Assembly: GCA_040902585.1 (NCBI GenBank)
Contig: JBBDXA010000135.1
Coordinates: forward strand, 1-26,797
Direction of reading: 5' to 3'
Source: JBBDXA01 sp040902585
GTDB lineage: Bacteria; Planctomycetota; Phycisphaerae; Phycisphaerales; Phycisphaeraceae
Length of the DNA: 26,797 nucleotides
Both the position numbers and the translations under genes were made by a program. How positions within the stretch are numbered: position 1 is the stretch's first letter; every line of letters begins with the position of its first letter. The notes under the pieces are model-generated. The model saw nothing but the letters and a program-made list of their open reading frames with translations, made no database searches and had not been told where the DNA came from. Positions 22,351 to 26,797 of this stretch are shown here, piece by piece.

Positions 22351-24090
22351 ATGCGAGTTCTCGGACTGGTCACAGCGCGCGGCGGATCAAAAGGCTTCCC
22401 CGGCAAGAACCTGGCAGCGCTGGCGGGCCGGCCGCTGGTGACGTGGGCGCATCGGCTGCTCAGCGAGATTCGCCGGAGCATGCCTGAGCTTCAACTCGTT
22501 CTCTCCACGGATGATCCCACCATCGCCGCTGCCTGGCCTGAGGCGGATCGGCCGGCACATCTGCGACCGGCGGAGCTTTCGACCGATACCGCCAGTTCGA
22601 TTGATGTCGTTCTCTTCGAGCTCGATCGCCTGGCGAAGGCGGGCAAGGGTTGTGATGCGGTGCTGCTGATTCAGCCGACGTCGCCGCTGCTCAATGCGCA
22701 GGATGTGCTGGATGCCTGGGCGATGTTTGATGCGGGGCACGTGTGCGTCATCGGCGTCGCGCCGGCTCCGCATCCGGTGCAATGGAATCTTTTTCGCGAC
22801 GACGAAGGCGTACTCACCTGGGCTTTGCCGCGCGGCAGCGATGCCCAGCGGCAAAAGCAGCAGCCTGCCTACCTGCCGGTCGGCTACTACCTCGCCACCG
22901 GCGGCTTCCTGCGCGAGCATCGCAGCTTCTATGTTCCCGGTGTGACGCGAAGCATCATCGTCCCGGCGAGCAGGGCGGTGGATATCGACACGCCGGTGGA
23001 TATCGACATCGCCGCCGCCCAGCTCCTTCACGCGCGAACGAATCGCACGATGACGATCGGTGATCGAAAGATCGGCGAAGGCCAGCGCGTGTTCGTCATC
23101 GCCGAGGCGGGTGTGAATCACAATGGCGATGAAAGAGTCGCGCATGAACTCATCGAAGCCGCGGCGGATGCCGGTGCCGATGCGGTGAAGTTTCAAACCT
23201 TCAAAGCGTCAGAGCTTGTCACGGCGAGCGCACCCAAGGCCGCGTATCAGGTGGCCAGCACCGGCGCGCAGGAAAGCCAGCGCGACATGCTCGCGAAGCT
23301 TGAACTCCCGGCTGAGGCGTTCGCCGCGCTGAAGGCCCATGCGGAGAAGCTCGGCCTCGTGTTTCTCTCTTCGCCGTTCGATGCGCCCAGTGCCAAGCTG
23401 CTGATCGAACTGGGCGTGAAGGCTTTCAAACTCGGGTCGGGCGAGCTGACCAACACGCCCATGCTCGCGCAGCTTGCGGCGACAGGCCGGCCGCTGATCC
23501 TGAGTACCGGCATGGCGAGTCTGGAGGAAGTCGAGGACGCGAGTGATGTGCTCGCGGCACATGGGAACTCGCCGGTCGCCTGGCTGCATTGCGTGAGCAC
23601 CTATCCCGCGCCTGCCGATCAGAGCAACCTGCGCGCGATGGATTCGCTTCGGCTCGTGGTGGATGGTCCGGTGGGTCTGTCGGATCACACGATGGGCTGG
23701 GAGGTGGCGCTGGCAGCCGTGGCGCGCGGAGCTTCGATCATTGAGAAGCACCTGACGCTTTCGCGCGACATGAAGGGCCCGGATCACGCCGCGTCGCTGG
23801 AGCCGGTCGAGTTGAAGCAGATGATCGAGCAGCTTCGCCGCGTGGAGTCGGCCCTGGGTGATGGCGTGAAGCGGGCGATGGCGTGTGAACTGGACACGCG
23901 AAAGGTCGCGCGAAAGTCTCTCGTCGCTGCGCGTGATCTGCTGGCAGGCACGGTGCTGAAGGCGGGCGATCTTGCCTGCAAACGTCCCGGAACAGGGATT
24001 TCACCGGCAATGCTCGATTCAATCGTGGGCCGAACCCTGAAGTCCCCGCTTGCGACTCAGGAACGTCTCACCTTCGCGCATCTTCAATGA
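22351..24090 (+). CDS. legF-legI: Bifunctional CMP-nonulosonate cytidylyltransferase / nonulosonate synthase fusion
   Basis: This 579-residue single chain has two complete enzymes. Residues 1-~230 are a CMP-sialate synthetase-type domain: MRVLGLVTARGGSKGFPGKN (nucleotide loop), LSTDD, LLIQPTSPLL, and RAVDIDTPVDID with the metal-binding Asp pair. Residues 234-579 are a NeuB/LegI synthase that condenses phosphoenolpyruvate with the mannosamine-type sugar. It has VFVIAEAGVNHNGD, AVKFQTFKASELV, AYQ..STGAQESQRDMLAKLEL, FLSSPFD and HCVSTYPAP, then GLSDHTMGWEVAL and a C-terminal SAF domain (RKSLVAARDLLAGTVLKAGD, RPGTGISP). The AYQ...ESQ...MLAKLEL stretch favours legionaminate over neuraminate synthase. 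An in-frame Met234 begins the second domain, but no ribosome site or stop separates them. Together they do the last condensation and the CMP activation. Fusion is real unless the assembly is wrong. Confidence 0.92.
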   Translation: MRVLGLVTARGGSKGFPGKNLAALAGRPLVTWAHRLLSEIRRSMPELQLVLSTDDPTIAAAWPEADRPAHLRPAELSTDTASSIDVVLFELDRLAKAGKGCDAVLLIQPTSPLLNAQDVLDAWAMFDAGHVCVIGVAPAPHPVQWNLFRDDEGVLTWALPRGSDAQRQKQQPAYLPVGYYLATGGFLREHRSFYVPGVTRSIIVPASRAVDIDTPVDIDIAAAQLLHARTNRTMTIGDRKIGEGQRVFVIAEAGVNHNGDERVAHELIEAAADAGADAVKFQTFKASELVTASAPKAAYQVASTGAQESQRDMLAKLELPAEAFAALKAHAEKLGLVFLSSPFDAPSAKLLIELGVKAFKLGSGELTNTPMLAQLAATGRPLILSTGMASLEEVEDASDVLAAHGNSPVAWLHCVSTYPAPADQSNLRAMDSLRLVVDGPVGLSDHTMGWEVALAAVARGASIIEKHLTLSRDMKGPDHAASLEPVELKQMIEQLRRVESALGDGVKRAMACELDTRKVARKSLVAARDLLAGTVLKAGDLACKRPGTGISPAMLDSIVGRTLKSPLATQERLTFAHLQ

Positions 24091-24113
24091 CTCACCTCGC
24101 GAGTCCTTTTTTT
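24089..24113 (+). terminator. Probable intrinsic terminator overlapping the legF-legI stop codon
   Basis: GACTC (24089-24093, sharing the last bases of the TGA stop) pairs with GAGTC (24101-24105) around a seven-base loop, followed by C and seven T (24107-24113). The stem is short, but the T run is the best in the window. Confidence 0.45.
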
Positions 24114-24162
24114 CCGATCTATATCCGACAGCCGCACGCGCTGTGAAAAGGGATTTTCGATC

Positions 24163-25473
24163 ATGACATTGCTTGAAAAGATTGCGGCTCGCCGCGCGGT
24201 GGTGGGCGTCATCGGGCTGGGCTACGTCGGGCTGCCGCTGCTGCGCGCCTTTTTTGAGGCGGGCTTTCCCGTGATCGGTTTCGATGTGGACCCGGAAAAG
24301 GTCCGCCATCTGAAGGCAGGGCACAATTATCTGATGCTGCGCGGCGATGAGTACATCAGGGCGATGACCACATCGGATCGCTTTGACGCAACCGTGGACA
24401 TGGCGCGGCTGAACGAGCCGGATGCGATTCTCATCTGCGTGCCGACGCCGCTGGGCCGGCATCTGGAGCCGGACCTGACCTACGTGGAGAAGACCGCTGA
24501 AGTGATCGGCGCGGCTCTTCGGAAGGACCAGCTCGTCGTGCTCGAGTCGACGACGTATCCATCGACGACGCGTGACGTGGTGCTGCCTCGCCTGGGGAAG
24601 GGCGGGCTCAAGTGCGGCAAGGATTTTTACGTGGCCTACTCGCCGGAGCGCGAAGACCCGGGGCGTATGGATCACGACACGAAGACGATTCCCAAACTCG
24701 TGGGCGGACTCGATGCCGCCTCGGGCAACGCAGCCTTCGAGCTGTATCAGGCCGCGGTCACCCGTGCGATTCTGGTCAGCTCCGCGGAAGTCGCGGAGTC
24801 GGCGAAGCTGCTGGAAAATATTTACCGCGCGGTGAACATCGCGCTGGCGAATGAAATGAAGCTCGTGCTCACCTCGATGGGCATAGATGTATGGGAAGTG
24901 ATCGACGCGGCGGCGACCAAGCCTTTCGGTTTCCAGGCATTTTATCCCGGCCCCGGACTGGGCGGGCACTGCATCCCGATCGATCCCTTTTATCTCACAT
25001 GGAAGGCGCGCGAAGCTGGCCAGACGACGAAGTTCATCGAACTGGCCGGCCAGATCAACCGTGACATGCCTGAGTATGTTGTGCATCGGACATCGCTGGC
25101 GCTGAACGAACGCGGCAAGTCCGTGCGCAACGCGCGACTGCTCATTCTGGGCCTGGCGTACAAGCCGAACGTGCGCGACCCGCGCGAGAGCCCGGCTTTT
25201 GAAGTGATCGAGAAGCTCTTCGACCTGGGCGCGAAGGTGGATTACAACGATCCTTACTTTCCCACGACTCCGAAGATGCGCAGGCATGATTTGAAGATGG
25301 ACAGCGTGGCGCTGACGCCCGAAACGCTGGCGGCGTACGACGCGGTTATCGTCATCACGCATCATTCATCGTACGACTGGCAGTTCGTCGCCGATCACGC
25401 GAAGCTGGTGATCGACACCCGCGGCGTGATGCGAACGATCACCGGCCGGCGCGAGCACATCGTCTCCGCCTGA
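24163..25473 (+). CDS. wbpA: UDP-N-acetylglucosamine 6-dehydrogenase (WbpA-like)
   Basis: This 436-residue enzyme of the UDP-glucose/GDP-mannose dehydrogenase family oxidises the C6 of a UDP-sugar to the uronate with two NAD+. The N-terminal NAD domain has VGVIGLGYVGLPL (~14-26), ICVPTP and VLESTTYPSTT. The central domain has YSPEREDPG, AESAKLLENIYRAVNIALANE and the catalytic Cys270 in GLGGHCIPIDPFYLTWKARE. The C-terminal domain has LGLAYKPNVRDPRESPA and ends with DTRGVM. The length and the PIDPFYLTWKAR motif match the WbpA/WbpO group (UDP-GlcNAc or UDP-GalNAc) rather than UDP-Glc dehydrogenase. AGGGA at 24149-24153 lies nine bases before ATG. Its stop is three bases from that of the convergent aminotransferase, which would act on the same pathway as WbpE. 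Confidence 0.88.
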   Translation: MTLLEKIAARRAVVGVIGLGYVGLPLLRAFFEAGFPVIGFDVDPEKVRHLKAGHNYLMLRGDEYIRAMTTSDRFDATVDMARLNEPDAILICVPTPLGRHLEPDLTYVEKTAEVIGAALRKDQLVVLESTTYPSTTRDVVLPRLGKGGLKCGKDFYVAYSPEREDPGRMDHDTKTIPKLVGGLDAASGNAAFELYQAAVTRAILVSSAEVAESAKLLENIYRAVNIALANEMKLVLTSMGIDVWEVIDAAATKPFGFQAFYPGPGLGGHCIPIDPFYLTWKAREAGQTTKFIELAGQINRDMPEYVVHRTSLALNERGKSVRNARLLILGLAYKPNVRDPRESPAFEVIEKLFDLGAKVDYNDPYFPTTPKMRRHDLKMDSVALTPETLAAYDAVIVITHHSSYDWQFVADHAKLVIDTRGVMRTITGRREHIVSA

Positions 25474-25476
25474 GCC

Positions 25477-26616
25477 TCAGCGCCCGCAGAACTCGCGGAT
25501 TGCGTCAGCCACGTACGTGATCTGCTGCTCGCTCAGTTCCGGATACACAGGCAGCGCGAGCGTCTGATCCGCAGCCTGTTCGCTGTGAGGAAAATCGCCG
25601 CGCTTGTATCCGAGCGGCTTGAAACACGCCTGCTCGTGAAGACAGACGGGATAGTAGATCTCATTGCCGATGGTGCGCTCGGTCAGGTGCGACTTCAGTT
25701 CATCCCGTCGGCTGGATCGAATCACATACTGGTTGTAGATCGAGACGTTGTGCGGGGCGATGACTGGCGTGGTCACATCGACCTCGGCCAGCAGTTGGTC
25801 GTACAGCTTCGCGTTGGTGCGTCGCTTGGCGCTCCACGCATCGAGATGGTGCAGCTTCACGTGAAGGTACGCCGCCTGAATCGTATCGAGTCGGAAGTTG
25901 CCGCCGACGTAGGCGTGGTAGTACTTCGGGTTCATGCCGTGGTTGCGGAACATGAGAAGACGTTCAGCAAGCTTGGCGTCCTGCGTGGTCATGAGTCCGC
26001 CGTCGCCCGCGCCGCCGAGGTTCTTGGAAGGGAAGAAGCTGAAGCAGCCGACGGTGCCGATCGAGCCCGCCTGCCGGCCTTTATAGGTGCAGCCGATCGC
26101 CTGGGCGGCGTCTTCGATCACGTGCAGCTTGTGCTCTTGGGCGATCGCCATGATCGGGTCCATGTCCGCCATCTGTCCGAAGAGATGGACGGGCATGAGG
26201 GCCTTGGTCTGCGGCGTGATCGCGGCGGCGATGAGGGCGGGATCAATGTTGAACGTGGCGGGATCGATATCGACGAAGACGGGCTTTGCGCCGACGCGCC
26301 AGATGGAGCCGGCCGTGGCGAAGAAGGTGTAGGGCGAGGTGATGACTTCATCGCCCGCGCCGATGTCCAACGCCATCAACGCGCAGACGAGGGCATCCGT
26401 TCCGCTGGCGACGCCGATGGCTGCGGAGCTTTCGGTGTACTTCGCGATGGCGGCCTCGAACTCGCGCACTTCGGGGCCGTTGATCAGTTGCTGGCCTTCG
26501 AGCACGCGTTCGATGGCGGGAAGGATCTCCGCCCGCAGGTTGGCGTACTGCGACTTGAGGTCCAGCAGCGGTACCTGCATGGCGAGGCGAGGCGTAGGCG
26601 ATTCAGCATGGGACAT
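25477..26616 (-). CDS. wbpE: WbpE-like PLP-dependent sugar aminotransferase
   Basis: This 379-residue DegT/DnrJ/EryC1-family enzyme is, in the best-known homologue, the one that transaminates UDP-3-keto-GlcNAcA to the 3-amino sugar. Landmarks are VPLLDLKSQYANLR, LINGPEVREFE, VASGTDALVCALMAL, TSPYTFFATAGSIWR and VEDAAQAIG-type HVIEDAAQAIGCTYKG. The PLP lysine is Lys198 in SFFPSKNLGGAGDGG, and GGNFRLDTIQAAYLHVKL follows. The start at 26616 has AGGAA (complement of 26624-26628) seven bases upstream; a Met 12 codons later (26580) begins the conserved region but has no ribosome site. It is tail-to-tail with wbpA, which supports a shared diaminouronate pathway, although WbpB, WbpD and WbpI equivalents are not in the window. 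C3 versus C4 specificity cannot be decided from sequence. Confidence 0.82.
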   Translation of the reverse strand: MSHAESPTPRLAMQVPLLDLKSQYANLRAEILPAIERVLEGQQLINGPEVREFEAAIAKYTESSAAIGVASGTDALVCALMALDIGAGDEVITSPYTFFATAGSIWRVGAKPVFVDIDPATFNIDPALIAAAITPQTKALMPVHLFGQMADMDPIMAIAQEHKLHVIEDAAQAIGCTYKGRQAGSIGTVGCFSFFPSKNLGGAGDGGLMTTQDAKLAERLLMFRNHGMNPKYYHAYVGGNFRLDTIQAAYLHVKLHHLDAWSAKRRTNAKLYDQLLAEVDVTTPVIAPHNVSIYNQYVIRSSRRDELKSHLTERTIGNEIYYPVCLHEQACFKPLGYKRGDFPHSEQAADQTLALPVYPELSEQQITYVADAIREFCGR

Positions 26617-26631
26617 CGGTCGGTTCCTGTC

Positions 26632-26678
26632 ATCCCCCGGATCCCCCCGGATCCCCTCCCGGATCCCCCGGATCCTTG
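26632..26678. repeat. Imperfect tandem repeat of ATCCCCCGG units upstream of wbpE
   Basis: Five units starting ATCC and ending GG (ATCCCCCGG, ATCCCCCCGG, ATCCCCTCCCGG, ATCCCCCGG, ATCCTTGG) run in tandem just upstream of the wbpE ribosome site. Unit length varies from 8 to 12 bp by the number of C. The window's last 181 bp otherwise hold only the hairpin and partial gene listed separately. Confidence 0.7.
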
Positions 26679-26732
26679 GAGCGGCAATAAGGTAGCGTAT
26701 TGCGAGAGGCTTGACTTGCAGGCACCGTCACG

Positions 26733-26749
26733 CACGCCCATTGGGCGTG
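26733..26749. repeat. Perfect 7-bp hairpin near the right edge
   Basis: CACGCCC (26733-26739) pairs with GGGCGTG (26743-26749) around ATT. It sits directly upstream of TATTAT (26754-26759). It could be an operator for a gene running off the right edge or another dispersed palindrome. Confidence 0.4.
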
Positions 26750-26764
26750 ACCCTATTATGTGGC

Positions 26765-26797
26765 ATGATCATTTGGGGTGCCATGGGCAAGCGGAGT
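26765..26797 (+). CDS. Possible start of a gene running off the right edge
   Basis: An ATG at 26765 opens a frame MIIWGAMGKRS that is still open at the end of the window. The MIIWG opening recalls short zinc-ribbon-type proteins, but eleven codons are too few to assign. TATTAT at 26754-26759 is only five bases upstream; if it is a true -10 element the transcript would begin at about the start codon and be leaderless. Confidence 0.25.
   Translation, partial: MIIWGAMGKRS

Noticed and set aside
24019..25365. A 448-codon minus-strand open frame opposite wbpA
   Set aside because: The composition is His/Arg-rich with no motif, while the plus strand encodes a complete dehydrogenase with catalytic Cys.
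26632..26678. CRISPR array
   Set aside because: The units are only 8-12 bp, directly adjacent, with no spacers and no cas genes in the window.

Overview
This is a GC-rich bacterial chromosomal window with tightly packed genes, frequent GTG/TTG starts and uneven Shine-Dalgarno use. The gene content suggests a planctomycete, perhaps of the Phycisphaerae. It includes a secreted PQQ-like beta-propeller opening NWPQWQGPDRTG, a GH10-type protein with the N-terminal beta domain common in planctomycetes and verrucomicrobia, a DUF1338 protein, a Uma2-family protein, and short palindromes scattered between genes. The taxon is an inference; no rRNA or complete universal marker gene is present.

Left part (1-10953), mostly metabolic and envelope genes. 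The 3' end of radA carries three families of 7-bp tandem repeats in frame. It is followed by a secreted GH10-fold protein that appears to have lost both catalytic glutamates, then a DUF1338 dioxygenase. Facing these on the minus strand is an astD-astB pair for arginine succinyltransferase catabolism. Divergent from astD is a single-chain MlaF-MlaE lipid ABC transporter. Then come the PQQ-like protein and three unrecognised membrane proteins.

Middle part (10966-17008), the start of a surface-polysaccharide region. A small lipoprotein and a Uma2 protein with a duplicated N-terminal module lie downstream of a WbaP-type initiating sugar-phosphate transferase and a GT39-like membrane glycosyltransferase, all on the minus strand. 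A GT4 glycosyltransferase faces the other way.

Right part (17082-26616), the core of the window. A compact minus-strand operon, ptmE-legB-legC-legG-legH(neuD), encodes the steps from an activated GlcNAc to 2,4-diacetamido-2,4,6-trideoxymannose. Divergently, one plus-strand gene fuses the CMP-nonulosonate cytidylyltransferase (LegF/NeuA) to the nonulosonate synthase (LegI/NeuB). Together they form a near-complete predicted route to a CMP-activated legionaminic-acid-like sugar. Next are wbpA-like UDP-GlcNAc 6-dehydrogenase and, convergent with it, a WbpE-like aminotransferase, which suggests that a diaminouronic acid is also made.

The picture is a glycan locus with chain initiation (WbaP), glycosyltransferases and unusual acidic sugars. 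Flippase, polymerase/export genes and a recognisable nonulosonate transferase are not in the window. The most interesting points are the LegF-LegI fusion with its operon, the GH10 pseudoenzyme, the MlaFE fusion with a palindrome in its linker, the Uma2 duplication, and the repeats in radA.
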